64,000 nucleotides of DNA from an uncultured Saprospiraceae bacterium (GCA_937926205.1 CALEYL010000075.1:124001-188000); one strand, 5' to 3'; numbered from the stretch's first letter, positions 7,080-17,413 are shown. A program made the numbers and translations. Notes: generated by a model not told the origin, from the sequence alone.

Positions 7080-8408
7080 TCAGGATCGAATCACTTTCAG
7101 CACGCGGGTATCGCTGTTTTGCCATACGCAAAGCGCATAAATTCCTGATGGCAGCGCCTGCATGTCAAAAATCAGGTCGGAATGACCTGTCATTTGTTCC
7201 TTTATCAAACGCCCGTTCACATCATACAGACGCGCGCCCCAGGGCCCGGCTAAATTTACCTGAATCGTCAATTGACCGGCTGTCGGATTTGGAAAAATAC
7301 GCACCTTAATCGCCTCTTTTATCGGTTCCTCAGCCGCAACGGTCTGGCAGTTTCCATCGTGTAACTGACAGCACAGAAAGCGTGCGCTGTAAGCTATGAT
7401 AGAATCTGATTCAGCCGCCGTAAAACCGTGGCCCCCGCCGGGAAAAGTAAGCAGGGATGCGTCCATCCCCAGACTGTCCGCTGCATGCAGAATCGATGCT
7501 GAGCCGTACACCGAAATACAGGGGTTAAAAAGCCCCAGATTGCGCAGGTTCTGAAGGACACAGCCATCCTGATAAGGCACAATATCATCCGCCGTACCAT
7601 GCACCAATAACATTGGTGGGTCATTGGCGCCATCCAGATAATTCAGATCGGGTAGCGCACCAGACATGGGGATAACGGCTTTGATGGCAGAACTGACACC
7701 AGGGTTCCCACCCTCGCCTTCTATGTCGCCGAGATCCGTACAAATGGGTTCATTGAACCAGTTACCGCAATAATTTTGCTGAAAAGTGGCAGCGGGCCGT
7801 TCCGATTCATCGGTGAGATAAGCCACCCCCAGGGCCGTAAAAGCACCTGCACTATGCCCTGCGACGAAAATCTGATCGGGATCAATGCGCCAGTCCAGAG
7901 CATTGGCCCGAAAATAGCGCACCGAAGCTTTTGCATCCTGCATGGCCCGGTAAAATGCCCTGTAAAATTTATTTTCGTCCAGTTCGGCATTCCAGCACAG
8001 GATATTGGACGTGATGCTCAACCGGTAATTGATGGAAGCCACGACATAGCCTCTTTGCGACATTTGGTGGCAATAGGCAGCCAAATCCCGTTTGTCGCCG
8101 CTGGACCATGCGCCGCCGTGGATGACGATCAGTAGTGGCCGGTCGGTTTCTGTATCGTTGCAGGGTTCATAAACATCGCAAAGCAGATTTTGAAAACCAT
8201 TGTAAGGTGGTAAGTTTCCGAACTGGCAAAGGATATTCAGGCTGCTCCAGTTGAGTCGCCCCTGGCCATAGATCACGTTTTCAGTCGTATCCACACAATC
8301 AAAAACCGGGTCAATGTAGCGGCCACTCTGGCAAAGGTTTTGGCTTTTCAAAACCGGGGAAAGCAGCAGGCAGAAAAAGGAAGTTGTTAGAATTAAGCGC
8401 ATAGGCAT
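7080..8408 (-). CDS. Secreted alpha/beta-hydrolase (esterase) with T9SS type A sorting domain
   Basis: The protein has about 442 residues. After a signal peptide (MPMRLILTTSFFCLLLSP), an esterase of the hormone-sensitive-lipase / carboxylesterase kind shows the oxyanion motif HGGAW (near residue 95), nucleophile elbow GHSAG (near 182), an acid in HGTADDIVP (near 270) and the catalytic histidine in GGGHGF (near 323). The last 75 residues, from VRIFPNPTAGQL to VLKVIRS, are a type A sorting domain, so it should cross the outer membrane by type IX secretion. Several extra cysteines suggest disulfides. I start at 8408; a longer frame to 8459 would bury the signal peptide. The substrate is unknown. 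Confidence 0.9.
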   Translation of the reverse strand: MPMRLILTTSFFCLLLSPVLKSQNLCQSGRYIDPVFDCVDTTENVIYGQGRLNWSSLNILCQFGNLPPYNGFQNLLCDVYEPCNDTETDRPLLIVIHGGAWSSGDKRDLAAYCHQMSQRGYVVASINYRLSITSNILCWNAELDENKFYRAFYRAMQDAKASVRYFRANALDWRIDPDQIFVAGHSAGAFTALGVAYLTDESERPAATFQQNYCGNWFNEPICTDLGDIEGEGGNPGVSSAIKAVIPMSGALPDLNYLDGANDPPMLLVHGTADDIVPYQDGCVLQNLRNLGLFNPCISVYGSASILHAADSLGMDASLLTFPGGGHGFTAAESDSIIAYSARFLCCQLHDGNCQTVAAEEPIKEAIKVRIFPNPTAGQLTIQVNLAGPWGARLYDVNGRLIKEQMTGHSDLIFDMQALPSGIYALCVWQNSDTRVLKVIRS

Positions 8409-8526
8409 GGTTTTGAATGGATGATTGATAAATTTGGGTTCACTGAAGACATGTATCATCCCGAATTTTCAAAACAGTGTTGGTGTAATAAGCAATCAAT
8501 TCGTCAATTAAAAGTTGGCAGTTTGT

Positions 8527-8576
8527 CAGTTGGCAGTTTTCAGTCGGGTTTACTGCAAACTGAAAACTGCCAACTG
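8527..8576. repeat. Perfect 18-bp inverted repeat built from the AGTTGGCAGTT motif
   Basis: CAGTTGGCAGTTTTCAGT (8527-8544) and its exact reverse complement (8559-8576) flank a 14-base loop in the gap between two minus-strand genes. The 11-base core recurs at about 50550-50583 and 56283-56518. Confidence 0.7.
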
Positions 8577-8666
8577 CCCACTAACACGGCTGAATGATCG
8601 CGAAAACATCCTGTTTTTCGCCTGTTTTCGCTAAAAATTCGGGATGACTCATGTCCGGTCACACGA

Positions 8667-9572
8667 CTATTTACCCGATACTTTTTTCAATTTCAGTGCT
8701 GTGAAAAGATCCGGATCCGCCAAAAGTTTTTTCAGCTGCTCATCAGTCGGATTGATCAGATAATCTCTACCCTCCCCGATTCTTGTAAAAGGCGTTATGG
8801 CATTGTATCGGTGCAGATTCTCATACAAATTGGCATTTTCGCCAATTACAGAATGCTTAACCAAAAGCTCATCATTGGGAAGACGTTTCAGATAAACCAA
8901 TGACCATTTAGATTCGTCATTGTTTTTCACAGAAAACCAAATCTCCTCTTTATGACTTTTTGCGACCAGTTCCTGTACCGAGTATTGCAGGCTGTCTGCG
9001 GAAACTTTGAAATAAGCATCGTCATATCCGGAGGCATTACGTCTTTTTTCGAATAACAATTCTTTTCCGGCCGATAAATCAAAAGAAATAAGCATTTCCC
9101 TCGATGGAGACAACAACAAATAATCCCCGGCCGGCTCAAAAGAGATATAGTGGCCGCCACGTTTTTGTTCGTCGGCATCGTAGGCATCTTCCAGGAGTGT
9201 ATAATAGGCACCGGATTCCGTGATAAAATAATCCAGAATTTTACCATGCGTTTTGTCTGCAGCCAATATTGCCGCCAATTTCGTCAAATCCCGACGCAAA
9301 AAGCCTTTCACCCCTGTCGCCACGAGCCTTTTATCTCCGCTCAATTCCAGCACTAACAAATCCCGAAAAACACTCCCGGGTTCAGGCTGGTCTCCTCCCT
9401 CAATGATCTCATACATGCCTGACAGGTGGTCTGGGAAAACTTCTAGTTTTTCTACTTTCTGAGGCACCGGGCTCTCAAAAAAGATGGAAGAGCAAGCACT
9501 TGAGGCCATTACCACGACAGCAAGCGACATTCCATAAATCCAATATTTGAAATTGCCGATCATAGTTCGCAT
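8667..9572 (-). CDS. Lipoprotein of unknown function
   Basis: The 301-residue protein has a lipoprotein signal ending MASSACSS (cysteine at residue 27), so it is probably a membrane-anchored periplasmic or surface protein. The mature part is mixed alpha/beta with several YISFEPAGDYLLLSP-like strand segments and no motif I recognise. Upstream in the same direction is nothing; the downstream gap carries the 18-bp inverted repeat. It is divergent from the DUF4153 gene. The reading frame is convincing for length and codon use; the function is unknown. Confidence 0.75.
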   Translation of the reverse strand: MRTMIGNFKYWIYGMSLAVVVMASSACSSIFFESPVPQKVEKLEVFPDHLSGMYEIIEGGDQPEPGSVFRDLLVLELSGDKRLVATGVKGFLRRDLTKLAAILAADKTHGKILDYFITESGAYYTLLEDAYDADEQKRGGHYISFEPAGDYLLLSPSREMLISFDLSAGKELLFEKRRNASGYDDAYFKVSADSLQYSVQELVAKSHKEEIWFSVKNNDESKWSLVYLKRLPNDELLVKHSVIGENANLYENLHRYNAITPFTRIGEGRDYLINPTDEQLKKLLADPDLFTALKLKKVSGK

Positions 9573-9696
9573 TCTTTATAAAAATTACTTTCAAAAGCCC
9601 AGGGCAGCGATAAAGTGCCAGGAGCCTTGTAATTGAAAATGAAGATAATACATCCTTTGTAGAAACGCCGAAGAATTCAGGCGGATTATTCAAGTG

Positions 9697-9727
9697 TTTG
9701 CGCATCCGCAATAATGTTGTAGCTTTC
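9697..9727 (+). promoter_or_regulatory. Bacteroidota-type promoter of the DUF4153/cytochrome c operon
   Basis: TTTG (9697-9700), exactly 19 bases, then TAGCTTTC (9720-9727): one mismatch from TTTG-N19-TAnnTTTG. It lies 43 bases before the chosen ATG at 9771. Confidence 0.55.
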
Positions 9728-9770
9728 GCACACTTGACAACAAGTGTTTGCTGAATTAAACCCGTCACCA

Positions 9771-11567
9771 ATGCAATTTCCATCCATATCTGCTCTTCTT
9801 CAGCACATCAGGTATGCCTGGCAGCGTTTTCCCGCTGCCGCATTAATGGCGCTCCTGGGCATGGTTCTCTGTATGATTTTTGTCGAAAAGCAGTACCACG
9901 GACAAGCCGAAGACTGGATTCCCCGCATCATCATGACCATTGCACTGGGAATGCCCTTGTTGCTCGGCATTGCTGTTGCCGCAGAAGCTTATGGCTGGAG
10001 CATGGCCAGAACCTGGCTGACAAAAGGAATCGCTGTCGCCGCTCTGGGATGGTATTACAGCAGCCTTGATGTAAGCACCAATACCGATTCAGCAAAAGAT
10101 ATTTTTCGATTCATCGCTTTTGCGCTTGTCGCGCATTGCTGGATTGCCTCTGCCGCATTTTTCAGCAAAAAAGAAGGAGCTGTGCTCAGTTTCTGGGAGT
10201 ACAACAAAATTTTACTCGCACAATGGATCGTGGCGGCGTTTTATGGACTGGTACTGTATGTCGGTATTAGTCTGGCCATTTTGGGAATTGATCAATTGTT
10301 TGGCCTCGACTGGCCTTTCCGGGTCTATGCACATTTGTTTTTTGTGATAGCACTTGGATTCCACCCAATTTACTTTCTGAGCCAGATGCCGAAAGTTTAT
10401 GACTTGTCGGAGGAAGACCCTGCCTATACAGCTGCGATCCGCAACCTGGTGAAATACATATTGATTCCGCTTACCCTGTTGTATCTGCTCATTTTATACG
10501 CCTACATCGTAAAAATCGGCATAGAATGGGCCTGGCCCAAAGGTTATGTCTCTTCGCTGAGTCTGGGTTTTTCGATGGTCGGTATCTTAACCTATTTGCT
10601 TAATTACCGTCTGGTGGAAACCGATGACTCCACTTTTCTGGCGTGGTTCCGGCGTTGGTTTTTCTATCTGCTCAGTCCGATTGTGCCGGTTATGCTGCTT
10701 GCCATTGGCCGTAGGCTGAATGATTATGGCGTCACCGAACCGAGGTTTGTTGTCGCAACACTTGGCGCCTGGTTGTTTCTGGTTTGCCTGTATTTTATAC
10801 TTTCCAAAAAAGACGACATCCGTTTCATACCGATAAGTCTGGGAGTCATTGCCTTTTTATGTATGGCAGGTCCCTGGGGAGCTACGGCTGTTTCCTGCAG
10901 GAGTCAATTTGGCGAAATGAAGACCATTCTGAGCAAAAACGGCATCCTTGTAGATGGCAAAGCCCAACCCGGCAAAGGTTCAATAACCGAAGAGGAACGC
11001 TTTAGGCTGTCTTCTGTCATCGATTTTTTGGCAGAAAGACACGCATTGCAACAGGCTCAGGCTTGGTTTAGTCCCAATCTGGACACTATTTTTCAAAAAA
11101 ACGCATCACCTTATGGGGTTTCGACGGCAATTTTAGAATACCTGAAATTAGAGGCATCGGCTTCCCAAGCCCAAAACGGTTCGTTTTCTTTTGGACGCCT
11201 TACCGGTGGACTGCCTGCTAAAGGTTATGAAAAACTCTTCAGAATAGATCTTTACGCCAGTGCAGAACAAGAATTCAAAAACGACAGCATCACACTATCT
11301 TTAAACAATGAGGCAGGCCTTAAATTACGATCCGGCAAATCCGAGGAGTCTTTAGACCTGAAGCCCTATATCCAGGGTTTGCTGGATAAATACAAAGATG
11401 GTTTTTATTATGTCAACATAGAAAACCCGGCTGACGCTTTTGTGAATTTGAGCGGCAAGAAGTGGGAAGTGATGCTTATACCGGAAGGTATTGGATACGA
11501 AATCAACAAGCAACAAATTCGCATCAACAACCTTAATGGAACTTTACTGGTTAAAAAGCGTAAATGA
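9771..11567 (+). CDS. DUF4153 multi-pass membrane protein
   Basis: The protein has about 598 residues. The N-terminal two thirds hold about ten hydrophobic segments in the arrangement of DUF4153 proteins, including an FWEYNK- and SPIVPVMLLAIGRRLNDYG-like region typical of the family. The C-terminal third (from about residue 390) is soluble and probably periplasmic. The role of the family is not known. I use ATG 9771 rather than the in-frame GTG at 9744. The stop overlaps the start of the cytochrome c gene by four bases (ATGA), so the two are probably translated together. Confidence 0.82.
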   Translation: MQFPSISALLQHIRYAWQRFPAAALMALLGMVLCMIFVEKQYHGQAEDWIPRIIMTIALGMPLLLGIAVAAEAYGWSMARTWLTKGIAVAALGWYYSSLDVSTNTDSAKDIFRFIAFALVAHCWIASAAFFSKKEGAVLSFWEYNKILLAQWIVAAFYGLVLYVGISLAILGIDQLFGLDWPFRVYAHLFFVIALGFHPIYFLSQMPKVYDLSEEDPAYTAAIRNLVKYILIPLTLLYLLILYAYIVKIGIEWAWPKGYVSSLSLGFSMVGILTYLLNYRLVETDDSTFLAWFRRWFFYLLSPIVPVMLLAIGRRLNDYGVTEPRFVVATLGAWLFLVCLYFILSKKDDIRFIPISLGVIAFLCMAGPWGATAVSCRSQFGEMKTILSKNGILVDGKAQPGKGSITEEERFRLSSVIDFLAERHALQQAQAWFSPNLDTIFQKNASPYGVSTAILEYLKLEASASQAQNGSFSFGRLTGGLPAKGYEKLFRIDLYASAEQEFKNDSITLSLNNEAGLKLRSGKSEESLDLKPYIQGLLDKYKDGFYYVNIENPADAFVNLSGKKWEVMLIPEGIGYEINKQQIRINNLNGTLLVKKRK

Positions 11568-12040
11568 TTTTTTCAAACCACCATTCATTACTTATGAATG
11601 TAGTTGCCCGTTTTTCTGTTTTTTTTGATTTTTTTCAAAAAAAAGTGTTCCTGACCGGCTTTTTGTTTGCTGTAACCAGTCTATTCATCTGGGTAAGTTG
11701 CGACAATTCGAAATACCCACAGGGCGAAATTTTGTACACCAATTTTTGTGCCAGTTGCCATATGGAAAATGGCGAGGGTCTTAGAGGGATTATTCCGCCA
11801 TTGGCGAATTCTGATTATGTAAAAAACAATCCGCTAAGTATCGCCTGTGCCATCCGAAACGGCCTGGAAGGCGAAATTATCGTGAATGACACGATTTATA
11901 ATCAACCCATGGCAGCCATTCTCAGGTTGAATGATGTAGAAATTACCAATATCATCAACTACATTTGCCAGGCATGGGGTAATGAATATGGAAATGTAAA
12001 ACTGGAGGATGTGAAAAAAACGCTGGAAAATTGCCGCTAA
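11564..12040 (+). CDS. Class I cytochrome c, lipoprotein-like
   Basis: The 158-residue protein has an N-terminal hydrophobic segment ending in a lipobox-like IWVSC, then one haem-binding CASCH (near residue 62) and a likely distal methionine ligand in NQPMAAI. It is a small mono-haem c-type cytochrome carrying electrons in the periplasm, probably tethered to a membrane. The ATG at 11564 overlaps the preceding stop; an in-frame ATG at 11594 is an alternative start. The partner oxidase or reductase is not in the window. The link to DUF4153 is by position only. Confidence 0.85.
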   Translation: MIFSNHHSLLMNVVARFSVFFDFFQKKVFLTGFLFAVTSLFIWVSCDNSKYPQGEILYTNFCASCHMENGEGLRGIIPPLANSDYVKNNPLSIACAIRNGLEGEIIVNDTIYNQPMAAILRLNDVEITNIINYICQAWGNEYGNVKLEDVKKTLENCR

Positions 12041-12181
12041 TCTTAGCTGGCAAAAGGACAGCTCCAAAGTACAGCCATCAGTATTTCTGTCATTTACTTT
12101 GCGAAGCAGCTATAAAGCCGCGAAGCAGCGACTAAATTGTATCTATTTTTGAACGAACCCGATAAATTGGATCAATCCACT

Positions 12182-15100
12182 ATGAGATCAGTATTTACGG
12201 CAATCTTTATGTGTCTTGCGGCTGCTGCCTGGGCACAACCGGTTAACGACAACTGCAGCGGCCTTATTGATCTGGGTGTAGCTCCGGCTTGCCCTGAAGG
12301 CGTATTTTTTACCAATATTAACGCTACCGCTTCGAATATTGGCGCTGACAACATTCCTTCCTGTTTCAACGGAGGCGGTGCGCAGCGGGATGTTTGGTTT
12401 GCTTTCACTGCGAGTGATACGCTTTTTGACTATTCCATTACCGTAACAGGTCTGAGCGATGGAACCTCAGCAGGAATGGTCAATCCCCAAATTGCGCTTT
12501 ACAGGGGCGATTGCGAGACCGACGGGCTTGCGGAATTGCTTTGCGTGTCGGCTGATAATGGAGAGAGTATTGTTCAGATGGATGCACTCGGTTTAACACC
12601 CAATGTGGTTTATTTTCTTCGGATCAATGATTATTCAGCTACGGCAACGCCCAACTCAGGTACATTCCAATTGTGTGTTGGTCCTTTAGAACCCGTAAAT
12701 ACCATCGACGAAGGCGGTTCAACCCTTTGTTTTGGTGAACTATACGATTCGGGCGGGCCGGACGAAGATTATTCCAACAACGAAAATCATATTTTCACCA
12801 TATGCCCTTCGCAACCCCATAGCTGCATCAATTTCACTTTGCAGTATTACAACATTGAGCCTTCCGATTTCGCTACAACAGACCAATTGATTTTTTACGA
12901 CGGCGACGGTGCTAATCCTGGAACCATTATCGGCCAATTGGGTGGCGGCAACTTTCTGGATCCTGCTGCCGGAGGTGGCGTCTGCTATTCGGTTCAGGCT
13001 TCGAGTGGCTGCCTGACCGTTCAGTTCATTTCTGATGGGTCTGCAACTTTTGAAGGTTTTGCAGGAAGTTGGGAATGCTCCGCCGCTGCCTGCGATCCAC
13101 CGGATGCCATTACAGTTGTACCGGATATCGCCAATGAAGACATCATCGACTTCATTTCAACGCCACAAACGATTGCAACGATAACGGACATCAATTGCCC
13201 TCAACGTGCCTATGGCTTGTTTGAAGCAGGCGATATGACGAACCTTGGCCTGGACAGAGGGCTGTTGTTAACTAGTGGTGACATCAACTGGGCCCCGGGG
13301 CCGAATACAGATGGCGGCGGCGGCAACTTCAACGACGACAACGGCGCTCCCGGCGATCCTGATCTGGATTACCTCTCGATTGCTTTTGGCGATGGTACCG
13401 AATCTGAAGATGCCTGTATTCTGGAACTCGATGTATTTGTGGCTTCCAATGAGCTGACTTTCGAATACATTTTCGGATCAGAAGAATACCCCGAATTCAT
13501 CAACCAGCAATTCAATGACATTTTTGCCTTCCTCATTTCCGGTCCCGGCATCACCGGTGATCCAAACATAGGCAACCAATTGAACATCGCCGTATTGCCC
13601 AATGGAAGCAATACGCCGGTGCAAATCAACAGTGTGAATCACACTTTAAACTGGGAATATTACCGAAACAACGAGCTCGGACTCAGCACAGAATACGATG
13701 GTCTGGTTGTTGACGAGCTTGGAGTTAAAAAGAGTCTGACTGCCCGTGCTGCGGTAACACCCTGCAATACCTATCATTTAAAACTGGCGATTGCAGACCG
13801 CGGTGACCGCCGCTGGGACTCCGGTGTTTTCATATCTGAATTGCGCGGCGGTGCTCCGGATGTAGCGGTTCGGTACAATTCCGGAATAGAATATCTCATC
13901 GAAGATTGTACAAATTTACCCGACGAAGTAGTAGTTCGATTGAACAGTGCGCTGGAAGATACCGTTACCTACAAAGTTGTCATTGGCGGAACGGCAACAC
14001 TCGGCGTGGATTATTTGCTGACCATTCCGACAGAAATCACTTTCCTGCCCGGGCAAACGGAGTTTTCTTTCCCGATTCAGGTATTGTCAGATCTGCTCAT
14101 GGAGCCGACGGAATCCATTACCATTTCGCTCACCAATGACTTTGGCTGCGGCGAAGTGGTTTATGTAACCCTCGAAATTGAACTCCGCGACGAATTGGTC
14201 GTTGAAATCGCCGCCGGTCAGGATACCGTACTGGTTTGTGAAGGCAGCGGTGTTGTGCTGACCGCATCAGGCGGTGCAACCTATTTCTGGACGCCGCCAG
14301 GCTTGTTCAGTGATCCTTCCAGCGAAAACCCAACCTATACCCCACAAAACAGCGGCTATGTCAGCGTTGTGGGCAATGTTGGACCGATTTGCAGTGACAT
14401 GGACTCTGTCTATGTTCAAATCGTCGCACCTGTCATCGCAATAAGTGCGCTGGATCCTCTGGCCATCTGCCAGGGCGACCAGGTTCGTTTGAGTGTTGCA
14501 AATAATGTTAACAACCAGAACCTCGTCTGGACCCCGGCAACAGGATTAGACGACCCGAACAGCCCTACGCCCATTGCTACGCCGCAGGTGACCACCACTT
14601 ATACGGCTTCCGTAGAAGTAGCCGGTTGCATGGTCACCGATCAGATTACGATAGATGTTTCGCCGTTTGAATTTCCACAAATCGCTGCCGACACGCTCAT
14701 CTGTGAAAATTACAGCACACAGCTGGCGGAACTTTTTGATCCGGGAGACGTCACCACCACCTATTCATGGACGCCTGCAGCCGGGCTTGACGATCCGACC
14801 CTGTCCGGACCGATCGCTACACCCGATGTCACAACTACTTACCAGTTGATAGCGATCAGCGCGAACGGAGCCTGCTCAGATACGGCTACCATTGTGGTCA
14901 CAGTTGCGCCTGCCGATGTTGCGATCAGCAATCCTGATTCCACCGAAATTTGCCTCGGCACCACTGTTACACTGACGGCCATTACCAATACGGGAAGCGC
15001 TGAAAACCTGGTTTGGTCGCCAGCCGGAACACTCAGTGATACGAGCGGATTGAGCGTTGTTGCACAACCGACTGTTTCGGGATGGTATTTTGCCACCTTT

Positions 15101-16666
15101 AATGTGGCACAATGCGTTGTCTTCGATTCTGTTTATATCCGTGTTGATTCGCTGCCTAACGGCAACCTTATGGCAACTCCGGATAAAAGCCCTTATTGCG
15201 AAGGCGATATCGTTGTTTTTACATCGCCTACCTATGAGACCGGTAGTTTCCCGGACATTCAACATTCGTGGCTGGAAGGACCGGGTTACGAAACCAGCGA
15301 TACGCTTTGGAATATGGTGTTGACTGCTGCCGATACCTTTACTTACCAGCGGGTCACCGTCAACCGGGCTTGCCGGGATACAACTGCCATATCCATCAAT
15401 GTGGTAGAAGGGGTCCCGATGATGGTAGTCCCCTCCGATACAACGATATGTCCCGGGCAAAGTGTGATGTTACGGCTTGAATATCAGGGGCAGGGTGAAA
15501 TAACGTGGGAACCTTCCGATAACCTGAGTTGCGACGATTGTTACAATACACTGGCTACGCCTCCCACCACAGTTGAATACCGGGTTCAGGCCAAAGAAGG
15601 GGATTGTGTTCAGGAAGCTTTTGCACAGATTAACCTGACTCCTTTGCCCATAGCAGACGTCATACCCAGCTTTGAAGTATGCCAGAGTAATGCAGGCCCG
15701 GTTCAACTGATGACTGCTGCCGATCCGGTATCGACTTACCTCTGGACTTCGCCGGAGAACCCCGGTTTCAGCTCCAACGATCCTTTTGTTCAGGTGAACC
15801 CACAAAGTTCCGCCACATATTCCGTTGCAGCAAGCAACGCCTGTACGACTATTGTCCGGCAGGTGCGCATTACCATCGTGGAAGCGCCGGATCTCGGCAT
15901 CATTCCGGATCAGACAATTTGTAAAGACGACCCTGTCACTTTCACAGCGGTGTCGGATGCGCCGGCTGGTGTTAGCCAAACCTTCAATTGGTCTTATGAC
16001 AACCAAAACGCAACCGGCAATCCTGTAACCGTTTCCAATATCAGCCAAACAACAGAAGTCACCCTCAATTATACTTACGGGCCAGGTTGTGGCACCATTC
16101 AGGAGACATTCAATGTGAATGTCGTGGACATCACGACTTCTATTGTCCAGCTGGAGGTTGCACGGGATACCATCTTCCTCGGGGACACCACACTATTGAC
16201 GGCCACCGTAGAACCAGCCATCCCTAATGCGGTGTATAAATGGTTTGCAAATGGGGTTGAAATACCGGGACAGACTGCTTCAACGCTTATTGTACAACCC
16301 GATGAAGTTGGAAGAATCCAATACCGTGTAGAAGTCTTTTCTCCGGAAGGTTGCTCTCTTGAAGGGCCGCTGTTGTCTGTCTTTGTCCTGCAGCCTGAAT
16401 TTGATATTCCCAAGGCGTTCACACCAAACGGAGACGATCGGAACGATGTATTCAGGGTGCTCCATTCCGGCATGGTGGAAGTGATGGAGTTTAAAATATA
16501 CAATCGCTGGGGCCAGGTAGTCTACGAAAGTACAACCAATGAGGGTTGGGACGGCATGCATAAAGGCAATCCTGCTCCTTCCGACGTCTATATCTACCGG
16601 ATTAGATTCAAATTAGGCGGCGTAGAGCAACCGGAACAGGCCGGCGATCTGACCTTGCTGCGGTAA
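12182..16666 (+). CDS. Giant T9SS surface protein: choice-of-anchor L, Calx-beta, Ig/PKD-like repeats, CHU_C tail
   Basis: About 1494 residues, with signal peptide MRSVFTAIFMCLAAAAWAQ. In order: an N-terminal PVNDNCSGLIDLG beta domain; a CUB-like segment; a choice-of-anchor L domain (GLFEAGDMTNLGLDRGLLLTSG to FEYIFGSEEYPEFI, about residues 350-480); a Calx-beta-like unit (GTATLGVDYL, about 600-670); five or more Ig/PKD-like modules with recurring WTPA/TP-GLDDP segments; and the CHU_C domain (AFTPNGDDRNDVF to NRWGQVVYES) at the C-terminus, a type B sorting signal. It is expected on the cell surface in adhesion or gliding. I start at 12182, where the signal peptide begins. A terminator hairpin follows the stop. 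Confidence 0.92.
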   Translation: MRSVFTAIFMCLAAAAWAQPVNDNCSGLIDLGVAPACPEGVFFTNINATASNIGADNIPSCFNGGGAQRDVWFAFTASDTLFDYSITVTGLSDGTSAGMVNPQIALYRGDCETDGLAELLCVSADNGESIVQMDALGLTPNVVYFLRINDYSATATPNSGTFQLCVGPLEPVNTIDEGGSTLCFGELYDSGGPDEDYSNNENHIFTICPSQPHSCINFTLQYYNIEPSDFATTDQLIFYDGDGANPGTIIGQLGGGNFLDPAAGGGVCYSVQASSGCLTVQFISDGSATFEGFAGSWECSAAACDPPDAITVVPDIANEDIIDFISTPQTIATITDINCPQRAYGLFEAGDMTNLGLDRGLLLTSGDINWAPGPNTDGGGGNFNDDNGAPGDPDLDYLSIAFGDGTESEDACILELDVFVASNELTFEYIFGSEEYPEFINQQFNDIFAFLISGPGITGDPNIGNQLNIAVLPNGSNTPVQINSVNHTLNWEYYRNNELGLSTEYDGLVVDELGVKKSLTARAAVTPCNTYHLKLAIADRGDRRWDSGVFISELRGGAPDVAVRYNSGIEYLIEDCTNLPDEVVVRLNSALEDTVTYKVVIGGTATLGVDYLLTIPTEITFLPGQTEFSFPIQVLSDLLMEPTESITISLTNDFGCGEVVYVTLEIELRDELVVEIAAGQDTVLVCEGSGVVLTASGGATYFWTPPGLFSDPSSENPTYTPQNSGYVSVVGNVGPICSDMDSVYVQIVAPVIAISALDPLAICQGDQVRLSVANNVNNQNLVWTPATGLDDPNSPTPIATPQVTTTYTASVEVAGCMVTDQITIDVSPFEFPQIAADTLICENYSTQLAELFDPGDVTTTYSWTPAAGLDDPTLSGPIATPDVTTTYQLIAISANGACSDTATIVVTVAPADVAISNPDSTEICLGTTVTLTAITNTGSAENLVWSPAGTLSDTSGLSVVAQPTVSGWYFATFNVAQCVVFDSVYIRVDSLPNGNLMATPDKSPYCEGDIVVFTSPTYETGSFPDIQHSWLEGPGYETSDTLWNMVLTAADTFTYQRVTVNRACRDTTAISINVVEGVPMMVVPSDTTICPGQSVMLRLEYQGQGEITWEPSDNLSCDDCYNTLATPPTTVEYRVQAKEGDCVQEAFAQINLTPLPIADVIPSFEVCQSNAGPVQLMTAADPVSTYLWTSPENPGFSSNDPFVQVNPQSSATYSVAASNACTTIVRQVRITIVEAPDLGIIPDQTICKDDPVTFTAVSDAPAGVSQTFNWSYDNQNATGNPVTVSNISQTTEVTLNYTYGPGCGTIQETFNVNVVDITTSIVQLEVARDTIFLGDTTLLTATVEPAIPNAVYKWFANGVEIPGQTASTLIVQPDEVGRIQYRVEVFSPEGCSLEGPLLSVFVLQPEFDIPKAFTPNGDDRNDVFRVLHSGMVEVMEFKIYNRWGQVVYESTTNEGWDGMHKGNPAPSDVYIYRIRFKLGGVEQPEQAGDLTLLR

Positions 16667-16683
16667 TCGAAGCGCGCGCTGCA

Positions 16684-16720
16684 GGGCTCCGGGTTATATA
16701 GATATAAAACCCGGAGTCCC
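16684..16720 (+). terminator. Hairpin after the adhesin gene
   Basis: CTCCGGGTT (16687-16695) pairs with AACCCGGAG (16708-16716), extended by GGG/CCC around one bulge. No T-run follows, so it may stabilise the mRNA end rather than terminate. Confidence 0.5.
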
Positions 16721-16750
16721 CCAGCGTTTAAAAGGAGTTCTGGTGCCTAA

Positions 16751-17267
16751 TCGAATTTCCAATGTCGAAGGGTAGCAAAACTGCTCCATTCTGCGGTTCC
16801 TTGTTCGGTATTCTGTGGTTCGACATTCAACAGAGTATTGAACCGCAGAACAGATGAATATCGAATTTCCAATGTCGAAGGGTAGCACAACTGCTCACTT
16901 CTGCGGTTCCTTGTTCGGTATTCTGCGGTTCGACATTCAACAGAGCATTGAACCGCAGAACAGATGAATATCGAATTTCCAATGTCGAAAGTAGCACAAC
17001 TGCTCACTTCTGCGGTTCCTTATTCGGTATTCTGCGGTTCGACATTCAACAGAGTATTGAACCGCAGAACAGATGAATATCGAATTTCCAATGTCGAAGG
17101 GTAGCACAACTGCTCACTTCTGCGGTTCCTTGTTCGGTATTCTGCGGTTCGACATTCAACAGAGCATTGAACCGCAGAACAGATGAATATCGAATTTCCA
17201 ATGTCGAAGGGTAGCACAACTGCTCACTTCTGCGGTTCCTTATTCGATATTCTGCGGTTCGACAATG
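16751..17267. repeat. Tandem repeat, 110-bp unit, about 4.7 copies
   Basis: Units start at 16751, 16861, 16971, 17080 and 17190, each with TCGAATTTCCAATGTCGA. Periods are 110, 110, 109 and 110, so no reading frame is kept across units. Each unit holds two direct copies of TTCTGCGGTTC and one inverted copy, GAACCGCAGAA, giving a strong hairpin per unit. Units differ at only a few positions, which points to recent expansion or homogenisation. It lies between the adhesin and the PorE-like gene. Confidence 0.9.
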
Positions 17268-17413
17268 GTAAATGGGTGAGTAAATTCAGGACTTATACAA
17301 ACAGATTTTGCCTCTAATGGGCCTAAAAAAATAGGGATTACTCATGTAACCCCTATTTTTCATACGTTTAAGATAGCTCGGACAACGGCCATGATGTGAT
17401 TTTTAGGCCTTTA

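Noticed and set aside
15470..16048. A 192-codon minus-strand frame within the adhesin gene
   Set aside because: The plus-strand protein has clear domain structure across the same bases; the opposite frame shows no motif.
16694..17217. Minus-strand frames of 64-86 codons in the 110-bp tandem repeat
   Set aside because: The 109/110-base period shifts the frame at every unit, so these are chance frames through a non-coding repeat.
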